64,000 bases of DNA, from NCBI RefSeq assembly GCF_030159855.1, contig NZ_BSNG01000001.1:496001-560000 (forward strand), written 5' to 3'. Positions 24,106 to 32,667 of this stretch are shown one piece after another (the stretch's first letter is position 1; the number at the start of each line of letters is the position of its first letter). Source of the DNA: Devosia yakushimensis. Its GTDB lineage: Bacteria; Pseudomonadota; Alphaproteobacteria; Rhizobiales; Devosiaceae. The notes beneath the pieces are model-generated. The model saw only the letters and a list, made by a program, of their open reading frames with translations. It made no database searches and was not told the origin of the DNA. Both the position numbers and the translations under genes were made by a program.

Positions 24106-25722
24106 ATGAACTTCATGCAGTTTACCCGCAAGTCGAGCGCCGCCCGCATGGGCCGGGCCGCCGCCATTGCGCTTTTGCTCGGCAGCTCGGTACTGACCGG
24201 CATAACCAGCGCCGCTTTCGCCCAGGCTGACGAACAGGCCGTAAGCGGTGGCGAAATGACTATCATCGCCGGCTCGGACATCAAGAGCTGGGACCCGGCC
24301 ATCACCTCGGGCACATTCCCGGGCGGTCCGATGGACCAGCTTGATGCCGTCTATGGTTTCCTCGTCTATGTCGATCTCGAGGGCAAGGTTCAGGGCGGCA
24401 TGGCCGAAAGCCTCACCAGCGACGATGCTGTGGTCTGGACGCTGAAGCTGCGCCCCGAGGTAAAATTCACTGACGGCACGCCCTATGACGCCGAAGCGGT
24501 GGCGTACAACTGGAAGCGCACCGCCAATCCAGACACGCTCGCCCCAGCTCAACCCTTCGTCTCGTCCTGGATCGACGGCGTCAAGATCGTCGATCCGCTG
24601 ACAATCGAAATCACGCTGCCGACCGCCAACCGCAATTTCGGTTCGACTCTTGCCCAGTCTGCCCCCTTTGTGGGTTCGCCTGCCGCTCTCGAGGCCGCCG
24701 GCAGCGACAAGGCCGCCATCAAACCAGTTGGCGCCGGTGCCTTCCTCTTTGAAAGCTGGGACCAGGGCATTTCGCTCTCGTTCAAGCGCAATCCGGACTA
24801 TTGGGATCAGCCGCGTCCTTATCTGGACACGCTGAAATTCGCGATCATTCCTGAAACCAACAGCCGTATCTCGACGGTGGTGCAAGGTGGCGCGACCATG
24901 ATGGCCGGCTATCCCTACCAGTTCGGCGCCAATGCCGAGGCACCGGGCGTTGCCACCCACGAGATCCCGATCCCCGGCCTCTACCGAGCCTACTTCAATC
25001 AGAAGGCCGGCACGTTCACCGATCATCGCGCCCGCGAAGCCTTTTACCACGCGATCGATCCGGGTCGTCTGATGCAGGCCTATACTCAGGTCGAAGGCTA
25101 CGTCATTCCCACGAACTACTTCACCCAGGCTTCGCCGTTCTACGACCCAACCTACACTCTTCCAACCTACGACCCGGCCAAGGCTCAGGAGCTGTTCAAC
25201 GAGCTGGCTGCCGACGGCAAGCCGTTCAAGATGAAGCTGGTGACCTATACCAACTCCGACTTGAAGCGTCTTTCCTCCTATGTCCAGCAGGTTCTCTCGG
25301 CCTACGAAAACGTCGAGGTCGAACTCGAACTCGTCGATCAGGCCATGCTTAAGCCGCAGTGCCAGACGCAGGTGAATTTCGACCTCTGCGTCGATGGTGG
25401 CGTGCTGGTGGCCAATGGTGCCGAGCCGATCATCTCGAACCTTCTCAAGACCGGTGGCGTCGACAATTGGGGCCAGTATTCGAGCGAAGCCATGGACGGG
25501 TTCCTGGCCGCGGCCAATGCGACCATGGACGAAACCGAAGTGAAGGCGGCCTATGCCAATGTGCAGAAGGTCGTGGCCGAAGATCTGCCGCTCTACATCT
25601 TCGGCTCGGAAACCCGCTTCCTGCTGCTGCGCGACAATACCGGCGGTATCGTGCCGTCCAACGGCGGCATTCTGCAGAAGCAGTATCTTTACGTCTGTGA
25701 GGATGCCTGCGCCGCGGAATAG
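24106..25722 (+). CDS. ABC transporter peptide-type (Dpp/Opp) substrate-binding protein
   Basis: The 538-residue protein has a signal peptide ending near 'TSAAFAQ' (residue 39) and the SBP_bac_5 fold of DppA/OppA/NikA proteins: 'SWDPAITSG', 'VWTLKLRPEVKFTDGTPYDA', 'AFYHAIDPGRLMQAYTQ'. It delivers its ligand to the permeases encoded at 26.8-28.7 kb. The family binds peptides, but also many other small molecules such as opines and amides. Given the hydantoinase/carbamoylase genes in the run, a ureide or amino-acid derivative is possible. A GC hairpin follows the gene. Confidence 0.9.
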   Translation: MNFMQFTRKSSAARMGRAAAIALLLGSSVLTGITSAAFAQADEQAVSGGEMTIIAGSDIKSWDPAITSGTFPGGPMDQLDAVYGFLVYVDLEGKVQGGMAESLTSDDAVVWTLKLRPEVKFTDGTPYDAEAVAYNWKRTANPDTLAPAQPFVSSWIDGVKIVDPLTIEITLPTANRNFGSTLAQSAPFVGSPAALEAAGSDKAAIKPVGAGAFLFESWDQGISLSFKRNPDYWDQPRPYLDTLKFAIIPETNSRISTVVQGGATMMAGYPYQFGANAEAPGVATHEIPIPGLYRAYFNQKAGTFTDHRAREAFYHAIDPGRLMQAYTQVEGYVIPTNYFTQASPFYDPTYTLPTYDPAKAQELFNELAADGKPFKMKLVTYTNSDLKRLSSYVQQVLSAYENVEVELELVDQAMLKPQCQTQVNFDLCVDGGVLVANGAEPIISNLLKTGGVDNWGQYSSEAMDGFLAAANATMDETEVKAAYANVQKVVAEDLPLYIFGSETRFLLLRDNTGGIVPSNGGILQKQYLYVCEDACAAE

Positions 25723-25735
25723 GTCGTGACACAAA

Positions 25736-25760
25736 GCCCCGCCGGTCGCTCCGGCGGGGC
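25736..25760 (+). terminator. Hairpin after the binding-protein gene
   Basis: The arms gccccgccgg and ccggcggggc form a perfect 10-bp stem with a 5-nt loop. Such stems often sit behind the binding-protein gene of ABC operons, where they partly stop transcription or stabilise the upstream mRNA. Confidence 0.65.
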
Positions 25761-25840
25761 GGTGTCGCGTCCGGTGGCACCGCAGATTTCCTGGACCTGG
25801 CCAATGCCCGTCCGCCTCATGATACCCAAAGGGTAACCCG

Positions 25841-26773
25841 ATGTTTGACAAACGCCCCAGAAAGACCTTCCGCCAGCTCTTCGGTGAGAAGCAGGTCTTC
25901 ACTCCCTGCGTATGGGACTGCTACTCCGCCAAGGCCGCCGAAATGGCCGGTTTCGAGGCTATTCTGCTCAGCGGTGCCTCGCTTGGCTTCAGCATGTCGG
26001 GCGTGCCGGATATGGGGCTGCACAACCAGGAAGAGCTGGTCTGGGCCACCGATCGCATCTCCGACTATTCGCCACTGCCGCTGATCATCGATGCCGACGA
26101 TTGCTTCGGTGACGTGGCGCAGGCCTATCGCACCTGCCGGCGCCTCGCCAAGGCCGGCGCTGCCGCGATCCTTCTTGAAGACACTCCGAACGAGCGTGGC
26201 TATGCCCGCTTCGGCCGCGCCATGGAAAAGGCGACGCTGGAAGGCAAGCTCGACGGCAATATCGATCATCCTGTCGTGTCGCAGGAACTTTGGCTGGCCA
26301 AGATCAAGGCCGCACTCGATGCCTGCGCCGACACCGATTGCGTGGTGATCGCCCGCACCGAGTCCAAGCTCGAAAAGGGCCTCGACGACGCCATCGAGCG
26401 TTGCGTCAAGGCCGAGGAACTTGGTGCCGAGATGACCTATGTCCACGGCCTGCGCACCCTCGAAGAGTGCCAGAAGGTTAACAAGGCACTGCCGGGCTGG
26501 AAGATGTTCGGCGACATCGCCGTCGTCAACGGCAAGCCTTTCGTGGAACTCGAAGACATCGGCGCGCTGGGCTTCAACCTCGTCACGATGCACTACCTCG
26601 AGAAGGGCTCGATGTTCGGCATGATGGACTATGGGCGCAAGGTCTTCGAGAGCATGAGCACCCGCTACTCGGACGAGCACGACATGGGCGGCTATACAAG
26701 GGAAGAGCAGCGGAACCTGCTTGAACGCGACATCGGCTGGATGGACGCGGAAGAAGAGTGGAAGCGCATCTGA
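25841..26773 (+). CDS. Isocitrate lyase / PEP mutase superfamily enzyme
   Basis: The 310-residue protein has the superfamily's 'AILLSGASLGFSMSG', the Mg-site loop 'PLIIDADDCFGD' (Asp84-Asp87), 'AAAILLEDT' (Glu113) and 'DCVVIARTES'. The KKCGH/KRCGH loop with catalytic Cys of isocitrate and methylisocitrate lyases is not found; the matching place reads 'PNERGY'. It is thus more like the PEP-mutase / oxaloacetate-decarboxylase / hydrolase branch. It sits inside the importer gene run, between binding protein and permeases, so it likely processes a product of the imported compound. Reaction unknown. Confidence 0.8.
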   Translation: MFDKRPRKTFRQLFGEKQVFTPCVWDCYSAKAAEMAGFEAILLSGASLGFSMSGVPDMGLHNQEELVWATDRISDYSPLPLIIDADDCFGDVAQAYRTCRRLAKAGAAAILLEDTPNERGYARFGRAMEKATLEGKLDGNIDHPVVSQELWLAKIKAALDACADTDCVVIARTESKLEKGLDDAIERCVKAEELGAEMTYVHGLRTLEECQKVNKALPGWKMFGDIAVVNGKPFVELEDIGALGFNLVTMHYLEKGSMFGMMDYGRKVFESMSTRYSDEHDMGGYTREEQRNLLERDIGWMDAEEEWKRI

Positions 26774-26848
26774 CCGCCTCCTTCCCCGTAACGCAACCGC
26801 GGCGGTGGGTGGTCTCCGCTCACCGTCAGAACAGGAAAGGGAAATGAC

Positions 26849-27811
26849 GTGCTGAACAGCGCAATGCCCTATTTGCGGGCCATATCGACGCGATTGCTCA
26901 CCGGCATTCTGGTTTTCCTGCTGGTGACCTTCAGCGCGACTGCCCTTTCGAGCCTGGCCCCCGGCTCGGCTGCCCAATTGATCCTCGGCGACTATGCAAC
27001 GCCCGAGCAGATCGCTGCGCTCAATGCCCAATATGGCTACGATCTGCCGATCTGGCAGCGCTATTTGAGTTGGCTCGGCGACCTGTTGCGCGGCGACCTC
27101 GGCGTGACCCTGTTCAGCCAACAGCCGATCCTCGGCGTGGTGCTTGAGCGCGCGGCCGTCACCTTTGAAATTGCCTTCCTTGCCATGGCCGTATCGCTGA
27201 TCGGCATTCCGGTTGCCATGTACACCGCCAGCCACCCCAACAAGCTGACCGACAAGATCATGCGCTCGGTGTCGACCGTGCTCCTCGCCGTGCCGACCTT
27301 CGTGATCGTCGTCCTGTTTTCTTATCTCTTCGCCATGGTGTTGCGCTGGTTTCCTGCGACGGGCTGGGCAAAGCTTACCGAGAACCCGGTGGCCAATCTC
27401 TGGTATGTGGCATTGCCGGTATTGTGCCTCAGCCTGCACCAGACCGCCTATCTCTATCGGGTGGCGCGCAACGAGTTCGTGGCGACGCTGCAGGAAGACT
27501 ATATCGCGGTGGCGCGCGCCAGGGGGCTGCCGCTCTCCTATATCCTCTTCAATCATGCCCTGCGCCCGGCCATGCCGCAGATCCTGACGGTCATGGGCCT
27601 GTCACTGACCTACATGCTTGCCGGCTCCTTCGTGGTCGAAAGCTACTTTGCCGTGCCCGGCATCGGCTGGACCATCCTCAGCGCCGTCAAGAGCCACGAC
27701 ATTCCGCTCGTCCAGGCCATCCTGTCGCTTACCGTAGTGATCTTCGTCATCGTCTTCATGCTGGTCGACCTGGGTTATGCACTCATCGATCCGCGGGTGA
27801 AAGTCTCATGA
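26849..27811 (+). CDS. ABC transporter permease, DppB type
   Basis: The 320-residue inner-membrane protein has six membrane helices. The N-terminal 'RLLTGILVFLLVTFSATALS' is the DppB/OppB first helix. 'VARNEFVATLQEDYIAVARA' is followed by 'GLPLSYILFNHALRPAMPQI', the EAA loop that contacts the ATPases. It starts with GTG 26849. Its stop codon overlaps the start of the next permease gene (ATGA). Confidence 0.92.
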   Translation: MLNSAMPYLRAISTRLLTGILVFLLVTFSATALSSLAPGSAAQLILGDYATPEQIAALNAQYGYDLPIWQRYLSWLGDLLRGDLGVTLFSQQPILGVVLERAAVTFEIAFLAMAVSLIGIPVAMYTASHPNKLTDKIMRSVSTVLLAVPTFVIVVLFSYLFAMVLRWFPATGWAKLTENPVANLWYVALPVLCLSLHQTAYLYRVARNEFVATLQEDYIAVARARGLPLSYILFNHALRPAMPQILTVMGLSLTYMLAGSFVVESYFAVPGIGWTILSAVKSHDIPLVQAILSLTVVIFVIVFMLVDLGYALIDPRVKVS

Positions 27812-28728
27812 CCGATATCGGTAACATGCCCGCCTTCAAGCCCGGTCCGAATGCCAAGCTCGGTGACATCGTCCGCCACGCCATGCCGTGGTCGAGCAAG
27901 CTGAAGCTGCCCGGCGCCACGCCATTCGAAATGCTGGCCGCGATCTTCCTCGTGCTGCTCGTTCTCGTTGCATTGCTCGTCGACTTCGTTCCCGGCCTTG
28001 TCAGCCCAAAGCTGCCCTATGGCGACTTCTCGCAATTGCCGGAATGGTCGCTCAATGGTCTTCTTGGCACCGACGATATCGGCCGCAGCATCTTCTCGCG
28101 CGTGCTGCATGGTGCGCGAACATCGATGATGATCGTGGCCATCTCGACCACTATCGCGCTCGTTTCCGGGCTGCTGCTCGGCATGCTGGCAGGGTATTAT
28201 CGCGGCATTTTCGAGCGTGGCGTCGATCTCTTCGCCAATGCTCTGGCCGCCATGCCCTCAACGCTGGTTGTGCTCGCCTTTGTCGCCGTTACCGGCCCCT
28301 CGGTCGTGACCATCATCGTCGTGCTGGGCATTTTCGATATCGGTACCTATGCCCGCGTCGCCAAGGCCGGCGTCATCTCGCAGTCCAATCGCGATTATGT
28401 GCTGGCGGCTCGCGCGATGGGCGCCACTGACGGGCGTATCCTGCTCAAGGAAATCCTGCCCAATCTCATCCCGGCGCTCACCGCCGTCATGCCCACCCTC
28501 ATGGCCGGCCTCATCATCACCGAAGGCTCGTTGAGCTTCCTCGGCTATGGCATTCCGGCGCCGGCGCCGAGCTGGGGCGGCATGATCGCCAGCTCGACCG
28601 ACCTGCTGAGCCGCTTCCCGGTGCTGATTGTCGGGCCCGTCCTCGCCATTGTCCTGACGGTCTATGCCTTCAACACTATCGGCGACTATCTCGCCCAACG
28701 GCTCAACAATCGTGAGCGGGAGAGCTGA
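27808..28728 (+). CDS. ABC transporter permease, DppC type
   Basis: From ATG 27808, which overlaps the previous stop, the protein has 306 residues. It shows the DppC features 'LLGTDDIGRSIFSRVLHGAR' (periplasmic loop after helix 1) and the EAA loop 'SNRDYVLAARAMGATDGRILLKEILP' region, split here only by description. It pairs with the DppB-type protein to form the channel. A long overlapping frame further upstream is only a shadow of the preceding gene. Confidence 0.92.
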   Translation: MTDIGNMPAFKPGPNAKLGDIVRHAMPWSSKLKLPGATPFEMLAAIFLVLLVLVALLVDFVPGLVSPKLPYGDFSQLPEWSLNGLLGTDDIGRSIFSRVLHGARTSMMIVAISTTIALVSGLLLGMLAGYYRGIFERGVDLFANALAAMPSTLVVLAFVAVTGPSVVTIIVVLGIFDIGTYARVAKAGVISQSNRDYVLAARAMGATDGRILLKEILPNLIPALTAVMPTLMAGLIITEGSLSFLGYGIPAPAPSWGGMIASSTDLLSRFPVLIVGPVLAIVLTVYAFNTIGDYLAQRLNNRERES

Positions 28729-28729
28729 A

Positions 28730-29758
28730 ATGGACGCTACGCTTGCCTCCCAGCCGGTCCTCTCGTGCACGGCCATGACCTGCGAGATGGACTCTGTTTC
28801 GGGTCCGTTGCAGATCCTGCAGGACATCAATTTCAGCCTCGATACTCGTCGTGCCCTTGGCATTGTCGGTGAATCGGGGGCCGGCAAATCCATGCTGATC
28901 AAGGCGATCATGGGCATTGCGCCCCGTGGTTTGCGCACGATCGGCAAGATCGAGCTGGATGGGCAGGACCTGTCCTCGCTCAAACCGAAACAGCGCGCCA
29001 AGCTGATCGGTCGCAAGGTCGGCATCGTCTTCCAGAACCCGATGAGCTCGCTCAATCCCTTCGTGCAGATCGGACGGCAGATCGAGGAAGCCGGTTGCAT
29101 CCATCTCGGCTTGAGCAAGACCGAAGCTCGGGCTCGCTCCATCGAGCTCTTGTCCTTCGTCGGCATTCCCGACCCCGAGGATTGCTACGACTATTATCCG
29201 CACCAGTTCTCGGGCGGCATGAAGCAGCGCATCATGATCGCCGCAGCCCTGATCTGTCAGCCGGACGTGCTCATCGCGGACGAAGCGACCACGGCGCTCG
29301 ATGTGACCGTGCAGAAGGAAGTGCTCGACCTGCTGCAGACCATCCAGACCGAGCGGCAGATGTCGATGATCCTGGTGTCGCACAATCTCGGTGTTGTCGC
29401 GGGCCGGACCGACGAGATCCTGGTGCTCTATGGCGGCAATGTCGTCGAATATGGCCCGACCTCGGAAGTTTTCCGCAATCCGCGCCATCGCTATACCGAG
29501 GCACTTCTCTCGGCCATGCCGGCCATGGATCAGCCCGCTCATACCCGGCTGCGCACCATTCCGGGCCAGCCGCCCAACCTGGCCAATCGCCCTACCGGCT
29601 GCCCCTTCGCGCCGCGCTGCGCCTCGGCCCAGGCCAAGTGCCATGAAGTCATGCCCGCCATGGCCCCGGGCGTGCATCCAGGCCATCGCTTCGCCTGCCA
29701 CTTCCCGCTCGCGGAAATCGCCCGCCCGGCATCTTCGGATTCTGCCCATGTCGAGTGA
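28730..29758 (+). CDS. ABC transporter ATP-binding protein, DppD type
   Basis: ATG 28730 (1 bp after the permease stop) gives 342 residues. The nucleotide-binding domain shows Walker A 'GESGAGKS', signature 'FSGGMKQR', and Walker B 'VLIADEATTALDV'. The C-terminal oligopeptide extension reads 'PTGCPFAPRCASAQAKCHEV', with Cys residues that can hold an iron-sulfur cluster in this subfamily. It powers import together with the DppF-type partner. Confidence 0.92.
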   Translation: MDATLASQPVLSCTAMTCEMDSVSGPLQILQDINFSLDTRRALGIVGESGAGKSMLIKAIMGIAPRGLRTIGKIELDGQDLSSLKPKQRAKLIGRKVGIVFQNPMSSLNPFVQIGRQIEEAGCIHLGLSKTEARARSIELLSFVGIPDPEDCYDYYPHQFSGGMKQRIMIAAALICQPDVLIADEATTALDVTVQKEVLDLLQTIQTERQMSMILVSHNLGVVAGRTDEILVLYGGNVVEYGPTSEVFRNPRHRYTEALLSAMPAMDQPAHTRLRTIPGQPPNLANRPTGCPFAPRCASAQAKCHEVMPAMAPGVHPGHRFACHFPLAEIARPASSDSAHVE

Positions 29759-30755
29759 TATCGAACCGAACGACGACATGATCCTTGAGGTCCGCAATCT
29801 CTCGGTGAGCTTTTCTCGCGGCGGCAAGCAGATGAAGGCCGTCGACGATGTGTCCTTCACCGTGGCGGCCGGCGAAACCCTTGGCCTTGTGGGGGAAAGC
29901 GGCAGCGGCAAGACCACGATCGGCCGCGCCATCCTGCGCCTTCTGCCCGACGCCAATACCAAGGCCGAAGGCGATGTCCGCTACAAGAAGACCTATCTCA
30001 ATACGCTTTCCAACGCCGATATGCGCCACATGCGCGATCGGTTGCAGATGATTTTTCAGGACCCTTTGTCCTCGTTCAATCCGCGCCGCAACGTGGAAGA
30101 CATCGTGGCTGAAGGCCTTGTCATTCAGGGCAGGCCGGCGAGCGAGCGCAAATCGCGCGTTGAGGCGGCCCTCTCCGCCGTCGGCTTCGATCCCGCGAGT
30201 GTCGCCGGCCGCAGGCCGCACCAGTTTTCAGGCGGGCAGTGCCAGCGCATCGCCATCGCCCGTTCGCTTGCCGTCGAGCCCGAACTCATCGTCTGCGACG
30301 AGCCGGTCGCGTCGCTCGACGTATCGGTGCAGGCGCAGGTCATCAACCTGCTGCAGGACATCCGGGAAAGCCGCAATCTGGCGCTGATCTTCATCTCGCA
30401 CGACCTTGCCGTGGTGAAGAACGTGAGCGATCGCGTCGCTGTTCTCTATATGGGGCGGATCGTGGAGATCGGCACCGGGCCGCAGATCTATGAGCGCCCC
30501 GCTCATCCCTATACCCGAACCCTGCTCGAAGCCGTCCCGGTGGTCGATGCCACCCACAAGATCGAGCCCGATGGCAAGCGCACGGTCATGCCATCGCGCA
30601 ATCGTCCAGAGGGTGGTTGTGCCTTCCGCAGCCGGTGCCCGCGGGCGAGCGAGGTTTGTGCCCAAAACGTTCCGACACTCCAGCCGGCACCGCGTGGCCA
30701 GATGGTGGCGTGCCATCATCCGCACGATGAGCCCGCGCCGGGCATGGCAGCGTGA
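29748..30755 (+). CDS. ABC transporter ATP-binding protein, DppF type
   Basis: ATG 29748 overlaps the previous gene by 11 nt and gives 335 residues. Walker A is 'GESGSGKTT', signature 'FSGGQCQR', and Walker B 'LIVCDEPVASLDV'. The C-terminal 'GGCAFRSRCPRASEVCAQ' is the usual oligopeptide-type tail. It is the second ATPase of the Dpp-type importer and the last transporter gene in the run. Confidence 0.92.
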   Translation: MSSDIEPNDDMILEVRNLSVSFSRGGKQMKAVDDVSFTVAAGETLGLVGESGSGKTTIGRAILRLLPDANTKAEGDVRYKKTYLNTLSNADMRHMRDRLQMIFQDPLSSFNPRRNVEDIVAEGLVIQGRPASERKSRVEAALSAVGFDPASVAGRRPHQFSGGQCQRIAIARSLAVEPELIVCDEPVASLDVSVQAQVINLLQDIRESRNLALIFISHDLAVVKNVSDRVAVLYMGRIVEIGTGPQIYERPAHPYTRTLLEAVPVVDATHKIEPDGKRTVMPSRNRPEGGCAFRSRCPRASEVCAQNVPTLQPAPRGQMVACHHPHDEPAPGMAA

Positions 30756-30765
30756 GGAAGCCGAG

Positions 30766-31266
30766 ATGACGGGCCTCGCATTTCTTCGTCGCGTCTGGCC
30801 GGACATGTGTGCCGCCTATCGGGATGCTGCGCTCGGGCGTGCATGCCTCGATATGCAGGAAAAATATGCTGCCGATGTGCCGCTGCTGCTGTTGCTCTGC
30901 ATTGCCGACAGGGCTGGACACGGCGTCGGGCGGGCCGGTCTTGAAGCGCTGATCGTCGAGAGCGAGGACTGGCGGGGCATCGTCATCCAGCCACTGCGTC
31001 ACGCGCGGCAAGCAATGAAGGGGCGTTTCACGGCTCCTTCAGAAGCCGGACTGCGCGACGACGTCAAGCGGCTCGAACTCGAGGCCGAACGGCTCCATGT
31101 GCAGCGCCTCGCCGAAGCTTTCCCGCCACCCGCCGCGAATGGCGAAAGCACCGCGCTTTTGTATCTGGCCATGCGCGGCGTTGCCGCCACGGCCGCCACT
31201 GAATTCCTGAAGACTTTCAATCTCGCCTATGACGCGCAGGTCTTGCCTGTCGCGGTGCTGGATTGA
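30766..31266 (+). CDS. DUF2390 (TIGR02444) family protein
   Basis: The 166-residue protein begins 10 bp after the ATPase gene. 'ACLDMQEKYAADVPLLLLLC' and 'VIQPLRHARQAMKG' fit the TIGR02444/DUF2390 family, a set of small helical proteins of unknown function. No signal peptide or membrane helix is seen. Its position between transporter and hydantoinase genes is unusual, since family members are often found alone. No function is proposed. Confidence 0.65.
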   Translation: MTGLAFLRRVWPDMCAAYRDAALGRACLDMQEKYAADVPLLLLLCIADRAGHGVGRAGLEALIVESEDWRGIVIQPLRHARQAMKGRFTAPSEAGLRDDVKRLELEAERLHVQRLAEAFPPPAANGESTALLYLAMRGVAATAATEFLKTFNLAYDAQVLPVAVLD

Positions 31267-31281
31267 CGGGGAGAAAAGACG

Positions 31282-32667
31282 ATGAGTGATTTCGATACGG
31301 TAATCCAGGGCAGGTTCGTTGGCGAAGCCGGCATTGTCGAGCGTGGCTTTGCGGCCGTGCGGAACGGCAAGATTGCGCTTCTCGGCTCGGGCCAGGTTCC
31401 GGCCGCCAAGGATGTGCACGATTTCGGCAATGCCATCGTGCTGCCGGGTGTCATCGACGGCCAGGTGCATTCACGCTCGCAAAAGGATCAGGAAGATTTT
31501 GTTTGGTCGACCCGTTCGGCTGCCGCTGGCGGCGTCACGACCATTGTCGACATGCCCTATGATGCCGGCCTGCTGATCTCGACCGGCGACATGATCCGCG
31601 AAAAGGCCCGCAGTGCTGGCGAACAGGCGCGCGTTGATTTTGCGCTTTATGGCACTATTCGCCCCTCCGAAGGCCCGGTACATATCGCCGAGATGGCCGA
31701 GGCCGGCGCTGCGGCCTTCAAATTCTCGACGTTTGATACCGACCCCAATCGCTTTCCGCGTATCCCGACGCCACTGCTCCATGCGGCCTTTGCCGAGGTC
31801 GCAAAAACCGGGCTGATCGCCGGCGTCCACAATGAGAACGACGAATGCGTAAAAGTGTGGAGCCAAGCCATCATGGCAACCGGCCGCACCGACTATCGCA
31901 CCCATGGCGAGAGCCGGCCGGCCATCGCCGAAACCCTTGCCGTTGCCGAAGTCTACGAGATCGCGCAGGCCACCGGGGCCTCGGCCCATATCGTGCATTG
32001 CTCGGTCGGCCGGGGTTACGAGCTCGCCGAGGCCTATCGTGCCCAGCGTGTCGATGCGACCATTGAAGCCTGCATCCATTATCTCGTCTGCAGCGAGGAA
32101 GAGGATGTGTCGCGCCTGCTCGGCCGGGCCAAGTGCAATCCGCCGATCCGCTCGGCCGCCGAACGCGAAAAGCTCTGGAAACACCTCGCCGCCGGTCACA
32201 TCACCATTGTCTCGACCGATCACGTTTCCTGGGGGCTTGAGCGCAAGTCGTCGCCAGTCATGCTGGAAAACGCGTCGGGGATGCCGGGCCTTGAAGTCCT
32301 GCCCAGCCTGCTGCTCGATGGCCTGACCGATCGCAACCTGTCGCTGACGCATGCGGCAAAGCTGCTTGCCGCCAATCCGGCGCGCCTCTTCCGCATAGCT
32401 GACCAGAAGGGTGGTTTCGGCCTCGGCCTCGATGCCGACTTTGCCGTCTTCACCGAACGTCCGCGCCACTATGATCCGTCTGCCAGTGGCCATAACATCG
32501 TGGATTGGAGCCCTTACGAAGGCCGCTTGATCCGCCACGCTCCCGTCGCAACCTTCCTGCGCGGCGAAATGGTCTTTGACGGCACCAATGTTCTCGCCCA
32601 GCCTGGCACCGGCCGCTTCGTCAAGCCGAACCGCGTTGCGTCGGCCAACGTAAGTGCTGCGGCATGA
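31282..32667 (+). CDS. Hydantoinase/allantoinase/dihydroorotase-type cyclic amidohydrolase
   Basis: The 461-residue protein has the amidohydrolase barrel that opens cyclic amides and ureides in the cytoplasm. Visible metal-site residues are 'GVIDGQVH' (Asp59, Gln61, His63), the Lys147 that is usually carbamylated ('AAAFKFST'), His183, His239 ('AHIVHCSV') and Asp313 ('STDHVSW'). The first metal His of the usual DxHxH is Gln here, a form also known in some dihydroorotases. Its gene overlaps by 4 bp with the carbamoyl-amino-acid hydrolase gene, the standard hydantoinase-carbamoylase pair. Substrate ring: hydantoin, dihydropyrimidine or allantoin type. Confidence 0.82.
   Translation: MSDFDTVIQGRFVGEAGIVERGFAAVRNGKIALLGSGQVPAAKDVHDFGNAIVLPGVIDGQVHSRSQKDQEDFVWSTRSAAAGGVTTIVDMPYDAGLLISTGDMIREKARSAGEQARVDFALYGTIRPSEGPVHIAEMAEAGAAAFKFSTFDTDPNRFPRIPTPLLHAAFAEVAKTGLIAGVHNENDECVKVWSQAIMATGRTDYRTHGESRPAIAETLAVAEVYEIAQATGASAHIVHCSVGRGYELAEAYRAQRVDATIEACIHYLVCSEEEDVSRLLGRAKCNPPIRSAAEREKLWKHLAAGHITIVSTDHVSWGLERKSSPVMLENASGMPGLEVLPSLLLDGLTDRNLSLTHAAKLLAANPARLFRIADQKGGFGLGLDADFAVFTERPRHYDPSASGHNIVDWSPYEGRLIRHAPVATFLRGEMVFDGTNVLAQPGTGRFVKPNRVASANVSAAA

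Noticed and set aside
24013..27556. Long minus-strand frames (24013-25902 and 25817-27556)
   Set aside because: They mirror the DppA, PEP-mutase-like and DppB genes and have no recognisable motif.
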